From NCBI GenBank assembly GCA_018898235.1, contig JAHIJU010000247.1, positions 15,162 to 79,161 on the forward strand: DNA of 64,000 nucleotides, given 5' to 3'. Under the pieces are notes generated by a model. It was given only the letters and a program-made list of their open reading frames with translations, did no database searches and had not been told where the DNA came from. Shown one piece after another: positions 20,233-29,600 of the stretch; position 1 is the first letter of the stretch; the number at the start of each line of letters is the position of its first letter. Made by a program: the position numbers and the translations under genes. The stretch is from Actinomycetota bacterium (lineage in GTDB: Bacteria; Actinomycetota; Actinomycetes; Actinomycetales; Cellulomonadaceae).

Positions 20233-21156
20233 TCAGCCCGCCTCGACCACGCGACGCAGATCCGGTTCGAGGTAGATGACCTGAGCGGTCGGCACGGCCG
20301 CCCGAACCCTGGCCTCGGCCTCGTCGATCGCCTGGGCGATGACTGCGGCATCGCCGTGGGAGATCTCTATCTTGGCGGCGACCAGGAGCTCCTCGGGCCC
20401 CAGGTGCAGCGTCCGCAGGTGGATGACCGAGGTGACCGCACCACCCACGAGCGCGGCCCTGATCGCCGTCACGTCCTGCTCCGAGGCCGACTCGCCGATG
20501 AGCAGCGAGCTCATCTCGATGGCCAGGACCACCGCGATCACCACGAGCAGCAGACCGATGCCCGCGGTGCCCGCGGCGTCCCACCGACCATCCCCGGTGA
20601 GCAGCGTGAGCCCGATGCCGAACGCGGCGAGGATCAGACCGACGAGGGCGCCGGCGTCCTCCAGCAGCACGACGGGCAGCTCGGGAGCCTTGGCCGTCCG
20701 GACGAACTGCCCCCAGGACCGCGTCCCACGCACGTGGTTCGACTCGCCCACCGCGGTACGCAGCGAGCTGCCCTCCATCACCATGGACACCGCGAGGACG
20801 ACCAGCGGCACCCACCACCAGGTCCCCTCGATCGGGTGCGGGTCCCCCCACTTGTGCCACGCCTCGTAGAGGGCGAACAGCCCGCCGAGGCTGAACAGCA
20901 CGATCGAGACGATGAACGCGTAGACGTAGCGTTCGCGCCCGTAGCCGAACGGGTGGTCGGAGTCGGCCGCTCGGCGCGAACGCCGGCCGCCGATCAGCAG
21001 CAGCAGCTGGTTCCCGGAGTCCGCGAAGGAGTGCACGGACTCGGCGAGCATCGAGCTGGACTGGGTGAGCAGGTAGGCCACGAACTTGGTGGCCGCGATC
21101 CCCAGGTTGGCCGCCAGCGCCGCGATGATCGCCCTGTTCCCGCTACCGCTCGACAT
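20233..21156 (-). CDS. Cation diffusion facilitator family transporter
   Basis: CDF proteins export divalent metals such as Zn, Fe, Mn or Co by proton exchange. The 307-residue protein has six helices. Helix II contains the metal-site region SVHSFADSGNQLLLLIGG. FGYGRERYVYAF precedes helix III. The C-terminal cytoplasmic domain (about 215-305) has the ferredoxin-like fold sequence VIHLRTLHLGPEELLVAAKIEI. ATG at 21156 has GAGGGAG upstream. The site HSFADSG differs from canonical HxxxD zinc sites, so the metal is not assigned. Only 4 bases separate it from the convergent deacetylase. Confidence 0.9.
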   Translation of the reverse strand: MSSGSGNRAIIAALAANLGIAATKFVAYLLTQSSSMLAESVHSFADSGNQLLLLIGGRRSRRAADSDHPFGYGRERYVYAFIVSIVLFSLGGLFALYEAWHKWGDPHPIEGTWWWVPLVVLAVSMVMEGSSLRTAVGESNHVRGTRSWGQFVRTAKAPELPVVLLEDAGALVGLILAAFGIGLTLLTGDGRWDAAGTAGIGLLLVVIAVVLAIEMSSLLIGESASEQDVTAIRAALVGGAVTSVIHLRTLHLGPEELLVAAKIEISHGDAAVIAQAIDEAEARVRAAVPTAQVIYLEPDLRRVVEAG

Positions 21157-21185
21157 CCGTGCTCCCTCGTCCGTTGACCGTGCGC

Positions 21186-21191
21186 AGCCTA
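21186..21191 (-). promoter_or_regulatory. Candidate -10 box for the CDF transporter
   Basis: TAGGCT on the minus strand, about 29 bases before the ATG at 21156. The GAGGGAG ribosome site lies in the short leader. Confidence 0.4.
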
Positions 21192-21214
21192 ACGGGGCCC
21201 CCGGGGGTCAGGAC

Positions 21215-21436
21215 TCAGTCGGCAGCCCGGACCTCGACCTCGCGCGCCTCGTCGGCCAGCAGCACCGGCACACCGTCCCGGACCGGGTACGCCAGCCGGC
21301 GCACCGGATCGGTGCCGACCAGCTCGGGTTCACCGTCGGGACCGACGGCATCGATCAGCGGCGACCCGGTCACCGGGCACCGCAACAGCTCCCTGGCCCA
21401 CGGCTCCAGCGCCGGTCCGCTCGTCGTCGCCACCAT
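21215..21436 (-). CDS. Trm112-like small protein
   Basis: The 73-residue protein has LLRCPVTGSPL and RRLAYPVRDGVPVLLADEAR, the core of the bacterial Trm112 family. Only one of the usual zinc-ribbon cysteines remains (in RCPV), which is frequent in bacterial members. Its ATG overlaps the stop of the upstream phosphomutase gene by one base (TGATG), so it is translated with it. Eukaryotic Trm112 activates methyltransferases. Bacterial roles are little known. Confidence 0.85.
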   Translation of the reverse strand: MVATTSGPALEPWARELLRCPVTGSPLIDAVGPDGEPELVGTDPVRRLAYPVRDGVPVLLADEAREVEVRAAD

Positions 21437-22854
21437 CAGGCCCCGCCCTTCACCAGCGCGATCACGTCGTCGCGCACCTTGATCATGATGTCCTCGTCGG
21501 CCGCCTCGACATTGAGCCGTAGCACGGGCTCGGTCTGCGACTCGCGCACGTTGAACCACCACTGCGGCACCCCGTCCCAGTGCGAGACCGTGAGGCCGTC
21601 CAGCTCGTCGACCTGAACCGGCCCGACACCTGAAGCGTAGGCGCGCCGGACGGCGTCCTTCGCCGCGTCGACGTCCGGGACCAGCAGGTTGATCTCGCCG
21701 CTGGCGCTGTACGGCTGGTAGAGGTCCGCCAGCACCGACATGGGGTGCTGCTGCTCGCCGAGAGCCGCCAGCACGTGCAGCGCGGCCAGCAGGCCGTCAT
21801 CGGCGTAGAAGAACTCGCGGAAGTAGTAGTGACCGGAGTGCTCGCCGCCGAACACGGCACCGGCGGCCGCCATCTCGCGCTTGACGTACGAGTGGCCGAC
21901 GCGGGTCCGGACGGTCCGCGCCCCGGCCGCGGCCATCAGGTCGGGCACCACCCGCGAGGTGATGAGGTTCCAGATCACCGTGGCCTCGCGCCCGGCGCGC
22001 TGCTCGCGCTCGACCTCGCGCAGGCCGATGAGTGCGGTGATCGCCGACGGGCTCACCGCCTCGCCCAGCTCGTCGACCACCAGGCAGCGGTCGGCATCGG
22101 CGTCGAAGGCGAGACCCAGGTCTGCGTGATGCTCGAGCACGGCCGCCCGCAGGTCGGCGAGCGACTCGGCCTCCAGCGGTCCCCCTGTGCGGTGCGGCAG
22201 CCGCCCGTCCAGGCGCATGTGCACCTCGATCACCCGCACGGGTGCCGGCTCGATCCCCGCGTCGACGCCCAGCACCGCGGGCACTGTCAGACCGGCCATC
22301 CCGTTGCCTGCGTCGACGACGACCACGAGCGGACGGACGGTGGACAGGTCCACCAACCCGCGCAGCATCGCCGCGTAGTCGACCAGCACGTCCCAGGTCG
22401 AGACCTGGCCGAGCTCCCCGACCACGGGCAGCCCGTCGCTCAGGTACTGCTCCGCCCGCCGCGCCACCTGCACCAGACCGGAGTCCTCGGCGACCGGTGC
22501 TGCACCCGCCCGGCAGAGCTTGAGCCCGTTCCAGCCCGCCGGGTGGTGGCTCGCGGTGACCATGACGCCGGGCAACCGGCGCACGCCGGAGGCGTAGTAC
22601 AGCTCGTCCGTCGAGCACAGACCGAGCTCGACCACGTGCACGCCCCGCATGGCCAGCCCCTCGACCACCGCCGTCGCGAGCTGCGGCGACGTCACGCGCA
22701 TGTCGTGACCGACCACGACGGTGTCGTCCCCGTCCGGGAGCACCACCTCGTCGGCGAACGCTGCGGCAAGGGCCGTGACCGACTCCTCGTCGAGGTCCTG
22801 CGGTACCCGCCCACGCACGTCGTAGACGTTGACGACCGCGCCGAGCCCGCTCAC
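21436..22854 (-). CDS. manB: Phosphomannomutase/phosphoglucomutase
   Basis: Interconverts hexose-6- and hexose-1-phosphate, feeding GDP-mannose or UDP-/dTDP-glucose synthesis. 472 residues. The active-site phosphoserine loop is VMVTASHHPAGWNG (Ser in ASHHP), the metal loop is LAFDADADRC, the sugar-binding loop is GGEHSGHYYF and the phosphate-binding C-terminal domain contains RESQTEPVLRLNVEA. GTG at 22854 (VSGLGAVVNVYDVRG) fits the family start. In Mycobacterium tuberculosis the equivalent position holds pmmA (Rv3257c) next to a DUF3499-type gene, so the mannose role is likely. Confidence 0.92.
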   Translation of the reverse strand: MSGLGAVVNVYDVRGRVPQDLDEESVTALAAAFADEVVLPDGDDTVVVGHDMRVTSPQLATAVVEGLAMRGVHVVELGLCSTDELYYASGVRRLPGVMVTASHHPAGWNGLKLCRAGAAPVAEDSGLVQVARRAEQYLSDGLPVVGELGQVSTWDVLVDYAAMLRGLVDLSTVRPLVVVVDAGNGMAGLTVPAVLGVDAGIEPAPVRVIEVHMRLDGRLPHRTGGPLEAESLADLRAAVLEHHADLGLAFDADADRCLVVDELGEAVSPSAITALIGLREVEREQRAGREATVIWNLITSRVVPDLMAAAGARTVRTRVGHSYVKREMAAAGAVFGGEHSGHYYFREFFYADDGLLAALHVLAALGEQQHPMSVLADLYQPYSASGEINLLVPDVDAAKDAVRRAYASGVGPVQVDELDGLTVSHWDGVPQWWFNVRESQTEPVLRLNVEAADEDIMIKVRDDVIALVKGGA

Positions 22855-22967
22855 TGTCCGTCCGACCTCATCGCTGTCCCGATTCCCGGACCTGACCCCG
22901 GGCGCACCGCGCCGGGCCCGTCCACCGTCTGCGGCGGCCGGCGGCTCCCACTGTAGCCGCGCAGCCC

Positions 22968-23216
22968 TCAGCCCACCGGGCCGATGTCGGCCGCCGTGAG
23001 CGGTTCGCCGTCGCCGTCCACCGCGAACCACGCGTTCTTCTCGCAGCGCGGGCAGGAGACGAACACCGCCGGGATGCCGCTCGGCGTCCGCATCCGGATC
23101 CGCGTGATCCGCGGTTCACCGCAGGACAGGCAGACGGCCGTGCCGGGCACGGGAGGACCTGCGGGCTGGCTGAACGAGCCGAGCGGTTCCGGGTCGTCCG
23201 AGCGGCGAGCAGCCAT
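22968..23216 (-). CDS. Small zinc-ribbon-like protein
   Basis: The 82-residue protein has two CxxC pairs (CLSCGEP, then SCPRCEKNAWFAVDG) that would bind one zinc. ATG at 23216 follows the DUF3499 stop by one base (TGAGATG), so it is co-translated with it. I do not recognise the family. The ribbon and operon position suggest a small nucleic-acid or protein-binding role. A longer upstream reading overlaps DUF3499 and is not supported. Confidence 0.72.
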   Translation of the reverse strand: MAARRSDDPEPLGSFSQPAGPPVPGTAVCLSCGEPRITRIRMRTPSGIPAVFVSCPRCEKNAWFAVDGDGEPLTAADIGPVG

Positions 23217-23217
23217 C

Positions 23218-23580
23218 TCAGTCCTCGCCGCCGTGCAGCACCCGCAGATGGCCGCGCGGACGGCCGGGCGCCGCGGGGTCGGGCGCCGCGGAGGGGACCG
23301 GGACGGCCGGCCTCCCCGCCTCGCGCACAGCGTCGGCAAGCGCGAGCAGATCGTCACGGCTGGGCGGCGGGGTGGTCAGGTCCGGGGTGAGCCGGACCAC
23401 CTCCCATCCGCGGGGCGCCGTGAGTCGCTGGGCGTGCACCGAGCACAGGTCGTAGGAGTGGGGTTCGGCCAGCTGCGACAACGGGCCGAGAACGGCCGTG
23501 GAGTCGGCGTAGACGTAGGTGAGCGTGGCCACCGCAGGGAGCCCGCAGGCCGTTCGCGAGCACTGCCTCACACTTCTCAC
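23218..23580 (-). CDS. DUF3499 family protein
   Basis: The 120-residue protein matches the DUF3499 signature: RQCSRTACGLPAVATLTYVYADSTAVLGPL, EPHSYDLCSVHAQRLTAPRGWEVVRL. Four conserved cysteine/histidine positions suggest metal binding. The function is unknown but the family is nearly universal in actinobacteria and sits beside wall-sugar and WhiB genes, as here. GTG start at 23580 with no Shine-Dalgarno site. A TACGGT box 7 bases upstream suggests a leaderless transcript. Confidence 0.93.
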   Translation of the reverse strand: MRSVRQCSRTACGLPAVATLTYVYADSTAVLGPLSQLAEPHSYDLCSVHAQRLTAPRGWEVVRLTPDLTTPPPSRDDLLALADAVREAGRPAVPVPSAAPDPAAPGRPRGHLRVLHGGED

Positions 23581-23587
23581 GGGCTCG

Positions 23588-23593
23588 ACCGTA
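23588..23593 (-). promoter_or_regulatory. Leaderless-type -10 box for DUF3499
   Basis: TACGGT on the minus strand, 7 bases before the GTG at 23580. It is one half of a divergent pair with the box at 23645. Confidence 0.5.
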
Positions 23594-23644
23594 CCTCCCG
23601 CGCGCCCGGCGGCCAGGCAGGCACGGCCGTCGAGGCCACCGGGC

Positions 23645-23650
23645 TACCCT
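23645..23650 (+). promoter_or_regulatory. Leaderless-type -10 box for the metallopeptidase-family gene
   Basis: TACCCT, exactly 6 bases before the ATG at 23657. No ribosome site is visible. Confidence 0.5.
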
Positions 23651-23656
23651 GAGCGG

Positions 23657-24220
23657 ATGATGTCGTGGGGTGGAAGCCGGCGCACCGGTGGTGCACCGGG
23701 CGGCGGAGCACCAGGCGCAGGGACTCCCGGCCCCGGGGCTGGTCCGGCTCCGACCCGCGCGCTCGTCAGCTCACGGCGCTCGGGGGCGGCCTCGACCCCG
23801 ACGTCCGGGGCGCGGCGCCGCGACCGGCGCGGCCGGGGTCTGCGTGGCCCGCTCATGCCCAGCACGTTGCCGGCCTACCGCACCCGCGCCGAACGGTTCG
23901 ACGACCTCGTCCTGGAGGCCGTCGAGACGCTCGAGCGGCGCTGGTCGCGTCAGCTCGACGGCACGGAGTTCGCCGTCGAGGACGTCCCCCCGAGCCAGCC
24001 GGCCCCCTGGGAGATCGGCGGCGTCCCGCTCGGGCGCTACTTCCCGTCCGACGCCGGGCAGCCGGACCGGATCGTGGTCTATCGCCGTCCGATCGAGATC
24101 CGGGCCTTCGACCGGGACGACCTGGCCGATCTCGTCCATGACGTGGTCGTCGAGCAGGTCGCCCACCTGCTGGGCCGCGCACCGCAGGACGTCGACCCCG
24201 ACTTCCGCGACGACCACTGA
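23657..24220 (+). CDS. Metallopeptidase family (Zincin_1-like) protein with degenerate zinc motif
   Basis: The 187-residue protein has a Gly/Pro/Arg-rich N-terminus (about 1-65), then the family domain. That domain starts RTRAERFDDLVLEAVETL and includes PPWEIGGVPLGRYF-like segments and IVVYRRPIEIRA. Where HExxH is expected it reads VVVEQVAHLLG: the Glu stays but both zinc His positions are lost. It is therefore probably not an active peptidase of the usual kind. Divergent from DUF3499 over 76 bases. The same neighbour pair occurs in mycobacteria (Rv3258c/Rv3259). Confidence 0.82.
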   Translation: MMSWGGSRRTGGAPGGGAPGAGTPGPGAGPAPTRALVSSRRSGAASTPTSGARRRDRRGRGLRGPLMPSTLPAYRTRAERFDDLVLEAVETLERRWSRQLDGTEFAVEDVPPSQPAPWEIGGVPLGRYFPSDAGQPDRIVVYRRPIEIRAFDRDDLADLVHDVVVEQVAHLLGRAPQDVDPDFRDDH

Positions 24221-24234
24221 AGGCCCCGCCACCC

Positions 24235-25089
24235 ATGAGTTCACCTGTCGTCCGTGTCGTCTGCGTCGTCTTCCACCCCGGCGACGAGCTCGCGGCGTTC
24301 GTCGAGTCGCTGCCGGGTGCGAGCTCACGGCCGGTCGAGCTGGTCGTCGTCGACAACGGGACCGACCAGTCGGTCTCGGCGCCGGTGACCGAGCGCGCCG
24401 GGGGCCGGCTGCTGGTCACCGGCGCGAACCTGGGCTACGGCACCGCAGCCAACCGGGGCGCGGCCGGGGCGCAGACCGACTGGGTCGTCGTGGTGAACCC
24501 CGACATCGAATGGGCCCCTGGCGCGCTCGACGCCCTGCTCGACGCCGGTGCAGCCGAGCCGTCGGTCGGTGCCCTGGGGCCGAAGGTCTGCAATGTCGAC
24601 GGGTCGGTCTACCCCTCGGCGCGCGAGCTGCCGTCATTGACCCAGGGAGCCGGGCACGCCCTGTTCTCCCGCATCTGGCCGACCAACCCGTGGACCCGCG
24701 CCTACCACGCCCGTCAGGAGCGGATCGGCGACCGACGAACGGCCGGTTGGCTCTCGGGCTCCTGTCTGCTGCTGCGCCGCACGGCGTTCGAGCAGATCGG
24801 CGGCTTCGACGAGCGCTACTTCATGTTCTTCGAGGACGTCGACCTGGGCGAACGCCTGGGCCGCGCAGGGTGGGCCAGCCTGTACGTCCCGCAGGCGACG
24901 GTGACCCACCTCGGGGGCGCCTCGTGGCGGTCGACCCCCGCGCCCATGGTCCGGGCCCACCACGCGAGCGCCCGGCGCTACCTGTTCTCCCGCTACTCGC
25001 GCTGGTACCAGGCCCCCGTGCGCGCCGCCCTCGCGGTCGGCCTGGCCGCCCGCGAGCAGGTCCAGCTGCGCACCGGCCGCACACACTGA
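24235..25089 (+). CDS. GT2 glycosyltransferase, WbbL-like (probable rhamnosyltransferase)
   Basis: A 284-residue GT-A fold enzyme: VDNGTDQSVS near the nucleotide site, NPDIEWAPGALDALL as the DxD-like segment, then SGSCLLLRRTAFEQIGGFDERYFMFFEDVDLGERL, the WbbL-type acceptor/base block. In mycobacteria WbbL adds L-rhamnose to decaprenyl-PP-GlcNAc, the linker of arabinogalactan, and lies in the same neighbourhood (Rv3265c). It starts 14 bases after the metallopeptidase gene. The sugar specificity is inferred from context; rml genes lie about 8 kb away. Confidence 0.86.
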   Translation: MSSPVVRVVCVVFHPGDELAAFVESLPGASSRPVELVVVDNGTDQSVSAPVTERAGGRLLVTGANLGYGTAANRGAAGAQTDWVVVVNPDIEWAPGALDALLDAGAAEPSVGALGPKVCNVDGSVYPSARELPSLTQGAGHALFSRIWPTNPWTRAYHARQERIGDRRTAGWLSGSCLLLRRTAFEQIGGFDERYFMFFEDVDLGERLGRAGWASLYVPQATVTHLGGASWRSTPAPMVRAHHASARRYLFSRYSRWYQAPVRAALAVGLAAREQVQLRTGRTH

Positions 25090-25110
25090 GCCGGCCGGAC
25101 CCGGGCCGCG

Positions 25111-26682
25111 TCAGCCGAGCCCGAGCGCCGGGTCCTGCCGCACCGGGACCATGGCGGCGGCACCGTCCACGCGGACCGGGTCGAGTAGGCTCACCAGCTC
25201 GCCATCCGCCTGCGTGAGCGTGGACACCAGCGCCCACGCGAGGCTCGCCCCGGAGCCGGACGAGGTCACCAGACGGACCGCGGCGACCTTGCTCCCCGAC
25301 CCCGCAGGCGCGAGGTCATCGATCGACCATGCACCCGTGGTCCCGGCATCGACCGACAGCTGGTGGGTGACGAGGACCCGGCCGTCGGTGCCGATCACCT
25401 CGACCTGGCCCGCCGCGCTGACGTCGGTAGCCACCTGGGCACCGTCGCCGACCGCACCGATGACCAGGGTGGACGCCGTCCCGACCGGCACGGCCACGAG
25501 CCCGTCACCGACGGGTGTCGAGGCCGCCAACGCCCGATCGACGCGTGCCGTGTCGTCGAGCTCCCCCGCCGCGCCCACCCGACTGAAGGCCGCGGACGCC
25601 ACGAACGGCGCGTCGGCGTCGACCACCACGGTGTACCGGTCGGCCGGCAGCCCGCCGAGCGGGACGTCGACCACCTGCCCGGCGGACAGGTCGACCGAGT
25701 CGGCGCCGGGCAGCTCGACGGGGCCGCCCGATCCCAGCAACGAGATCCGAGCCGTGGTGTCCATATCGGGTGACAGGAGCCGCAGGACGGGCTGGGAGCT
25801 GTCGCCGACCGCGGACGACCCCACCACCAGACCGGGCACGATCTGGCGAGCCGCCGGCCCCGAACCCGGGACCACCAGGTCGGTGCCCGCCGCGGTGAAG
25901 CCGTTGAGCAGGTCGTCCTGCAGGTGGGCCGACACCTGACCACCGCTCACGCTCACCTGCACGACGAGCGCGCGTTGCTCACCGGCGACAGCGGCCAGGT
26001 CGACCACCTGCTGGGCGCCGGGTGCGACGAGCGCCCGATCGTTCGTCAGGTCGACCGGACCGGCCGCACCCCACACCTGCCAGGTCACCTCAGCCGCCGT
26101 GCTTCCGGGGTTCACCAGGACGAGACGTGCCGTCGCGCCCACCGACGTCGCCCCTCCGACCAGCCAGGACTGCGCACTCGCAGGCTGGCACGAGGCTCCC
26201 GACAGCCCCCGCAGATCGCCGGCGGTCGTCACCGTCATCGAGGCTGCGGCGACCTGCGTCGCGCCGCTGGACCCCGCGTCGGCCCGCACGACGGTGGCGG
26301 TCGCGACGTCGTTCAGCCGGAGCGAGGCACCTCCGGCGGCCAGGGCCCCCGCCGCCGTGCCGTCGAGCCTGCGCACGAGCGCTGCACCGGCGTCGCTGCC
26401 GACGGTCACGGTCTCGGTGCTCGTCCGCGGGGTGACCGGAACCGCGTCGAACTCCGATCCGGTGGACCGGGCGCCCTCCGGGAGCTGGACGGTGCCGGGG
26501 CAGACCAGGGTCGTCGCGCTCGCGGGCACGTGCGCCGTCGGGTCCGGCACGCCATGGGCCGTCGCCGATGGCTGCCGGATCCCCGCGCCGACCACGGCGA
26601 CGGTGACCGCGAGCACGGCAAGCGCAGTACCCGCGCGTCCGAGCCTGCCGAGCCAGCGCCGCTGCGGCGTCCGGTCACTCAT
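25111..26682 (-). CDS. DUF5719 family secreted/membrane-anchored protein
   Basis: The 523-residue protein has an N-terminal membrane anchor or signal (about 16-36, AGTALAVLAVTVAVVGAG). The remainder is a long extracytoplasmic beta-rich region with repeated short VLVNPGSTAAEVTW and VVVDADAPFVASAAFSRV-type units. The ATG at 26682 overlaps the stop of the upstream giant glycosyltransferase gene (ATGA), so they are coupled. DUF5719 proteins are found in actinobacteria next to these large GT2 proteins and their role is unknown. A partner of the glycosyltransferase outside the membrane is a reasonable guess. Confidence 0.82.
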   Translation of the reverse strand: MSDRTPQRRWLGRLGRAGTALAVLAVTVAVVGAGIRQPSATAHGVPDPTAHVPASATTLVCPGTVQLPEGARSTGSEFDAVPVTPRTSTETVTVGSDAGAALVRRLDGTAAGALAAGGASLRLNDVATATVVRADAGSSGATQVAAASMTVTTAGDLRGLSGASCQPASAQSWLVGGATSVGATARLVLVNPGSTAAEVTWQVWGAAGPVDLTNDRALVAPGAQQVVDLAAVAGEQRALVVQVSVSGGQVSAHLQDDLLNGFTAAGTDLVVPGSGPAARQIVPGLVVGSSAVGDSSQPVLRLLSPDMDTTARISLLGSGGPVELPGADSVDLSAGQVVDVPLGGLPADRYTVVVDADAPFVASAAFSRVGAAGELDDTARVDRALAASTPVGDGLVAVPVGTASTLVIGAVGDGAQVATDVSAAGQVEVIGTDGRVLVTHQLSVDAGTTGAWSIDDLAPAGSGSKVAAVRLVTSSGSGASLAWALVSTLTQADGELVSLLDPVRVDGAAAMVPVRQDPALGLG

Positions 26683-29600
26683 CCGCGTCCTGCCTTCCGT
26701 CGACGCAACGGCAGCGCCACGAGCACCGCGAGCAGCCCGACACCGCCCTGGGCGACGAGCCAGGGGGTACGCCCCGGATCGACGTACCGCACCTCGAGAT
26801 GACCCGCAGCGCCCGCCGGCACCGTGAACCCCTGGCGCCAACCGACGTCGGCGCGGCTCAGCGGGGTCCCATCGATCCACGCGTGCCAGCCCGCCGCGCC
26901 GCGCGCCGCCAGGACCAGGACGCGGTCACCGTCCGCGGCCTCGAGCCGGGTGTCCACCTGGCTGCCGTCGGAGGCGACCGCCGTCGCCGTCGTGGTCAGC
27001 GCCGTCGGATCGGCTCCGGGCACGAGCAGCCGCGCCCAGCTCGTCACGACGGCGCGGCCCGCATCGGCGGCCGGTGCGGCCACCCGCCACAAGGTCCCGG
27101 TCGACCCAGACGTGACGCGTTCGAGGCCCGCGGTCGCATCGAGCCGGGCCACCAGGAGCGCACGCGCCTGGCCCGCGGCGTCGTCCCCGGTCGAGCCGCG
27201 GGCCAGTGCCGGGACCTGCACATCGGCGACCCCGAGGGCGCCGAGCGACGCCGACACGTCCACCCCGGCTCCGGCGGCGAGGAGGGCCACCGCGTCCTGG
27301 GCCTCGGCACTCGCGCCGTCGAGGTCGGCGAGCCCACCCGAGGCCAACGGACCCGTCAGAGCGCCGGTCGAGACGGAGGCGGCCTGGTCGATGAGGAGCA
27401 CACCGTCCGCCCGGAGCAGCTGCCAGCGGACCGGGTCGGTGCCGGCGGCCGCCGCCACCATCAGCACCCGAGATCCGGCGGGCGCGGCGAACGCCTGCTG
27501 CGCGACCGCCGGCACCACAGGGTCGTCGCCGGCCCGCAGCGCGAGCCCCGACCCTGAGCGCATCTGCCACACCCAGGACCCGGCACTGACGCCCACCACC
27601 ACCACCGCCAGGGCCACGAGCCCGGCCGCCACCGGCTGGCGCCATCCGAAGGCGTGGGTCGCCAGCCGTGCGCTCGCACCGTCGGCCCCGACCAGCCCGG
27701 CCACCAGCAGCCCGAGGAGCGCGAGCGACACCGCCGTCCCCACCCAGGCAGGTCCGACCTGGTCCGCGCTGCGCACGGCCGGCACCGCGGCCACAACGGT
27801 CGCGGACGCCAGGCCGATCGCCGCGACGAGCCATCCGACCCGCACCGCCCGGGCCGCCCGACCACCCCGGGCGAACGCGAGCACCGCGAGCACCAGCACC
27901 AGTCCGCCGGCCAGCACAGGCCAGGCCTCCTGGCCCCAGGTCGGCACCCACGCGGGCACCAGGGCGTCCGTCACGGTCGTCGGGACACCGAGCAGGCGGT
28001 GCACGGCACCCGCGGGTGTCTGCGTGGTGGCGAGCCCCGGTTCGGCGAGCAGCACCCGTACCCCGACCAGCCCGCGCCCCGCGGCCTCGACAAGCAGCGG
28101 CCCGAGGAGCACCAGGGCCGGGACCGGGACCAGCAGCACCCGCAGACCGCGCCGGCCGGTGGCCACGGCCACCACGACGCACACCAGGATCAGTGGTGCG
28201 AGCAGCACGGGAGCACCCGCCACGGTCACCGCACCGGCGAGCGCCGCACCACCGAGGGCGGCCACCGAACGTCCCGGTGCACGCCCGCCGAACACGGCGG
28301 CGTCACCGACCGGCACCGGCTGCGACCGGTGGGCGACGGCGGGATGCGGCTCCTCCGGGGCCGCCTCGCCCTCGGTCGACGGGGCCGCGACGGTCGCCAG
28401 TCCCGACACGACGCGGTCGCCTCGCTGCACGCCGAGCGCCCGGGCCACGCCCAACGCCACGAGCGGCAGGCCGATGTGCGCCACGACCGCGCCCAGCCGG
28501 CCGGAGGCCACGGCGAGCAGCAGCGGCGGCGCCAGCGCCCACACGAGAGCAGCCCAGGCGCGCGTCGCGACCGACCGCGTCGCCGCACCGGAGGCCGCCC
28601 AGGCGCTCCAGCCCGCGAGCAGGACACCGCCGAGCAGCAGGCCCGAGGCCACCGGCACCAGACTGCCGTCGAAGAGCGCCGCCGGGAGGGCCAGGACCCG
28701 GAGCAACGGGTCGGCGGCACCGGCCGTCCCGAGCCCGGAGTCCACCCACCCGGAGGTCGCGGCGGACCACAGCCCGTCCCACGTGGAGGTGGCGAAGGCC
28801 AGCGCACCGCCGGACAGCCGCCCGCCGGTGAGCACCGGCGCGAGCAGCCCCCCGAGCGCGACGACGCTCGCGACCAGCAGCACGGTCATCACAGCCGCCA
28901 GCGTCGCCCGGCGTCGGCGGGCGAGCGCCGCGAGCTCCGAGAGCTCAAGCTCGGACGCCCTGGCACCAGCGGGGTCGGCGTGGGACCGCGTGAGGCGCCG
29001 GTCGCGTGCCGCGACCCACACCTCGCGCCAGCTCGCCTGCAACGGCCACAGCGTTCGCCGCGGCAGCCGAACTGTCCGATGCGCGGCGGCCCGGGACCTC
29101 CGGACCGCCGCCGGGCGCGCCAGGGCCGCCCATCCCCCGCTGAGCTCGTCGGCGGCCAGCTCGGGGGACGAGAGCGCCACCTGGCCCAGTGCGCGCAACG
29201 GCGCCGCGACCAGCGCCGCGAGCACGACGAACGGCACACCCCACCAGGGCGCCGCCACCAGCCTGGCGTGCACCAGCGAGCGGCGACGCGCGGCGTAGGA
29301 CCTGCGGGGGTCAGCGGCGTCGGGCTCGCCGTCGCCGTCCAGGTCCACCAGCTCGACGTTCCCCCGCCGCAATCCGTGGAACCCCGCCTGGGCGTGCCGC
29401 ACCACGGCCGAGGGCACGACGACCACCCGGTGCCCCGCGAGCCGCGCGCGGCGCGACAGGTCGAGCCCGTCGCCGAACGACCCCAGCGCCGGATCGGTTC
29501 CGCCCAGCTCGTCCCACACGTCGCGGCGCACGAGAGCCCCCGCGATCCCGACGCCGAGGACGTCGGTCCGGCCGTCATGCTGCCCCTGGTCGAGCTCTCC

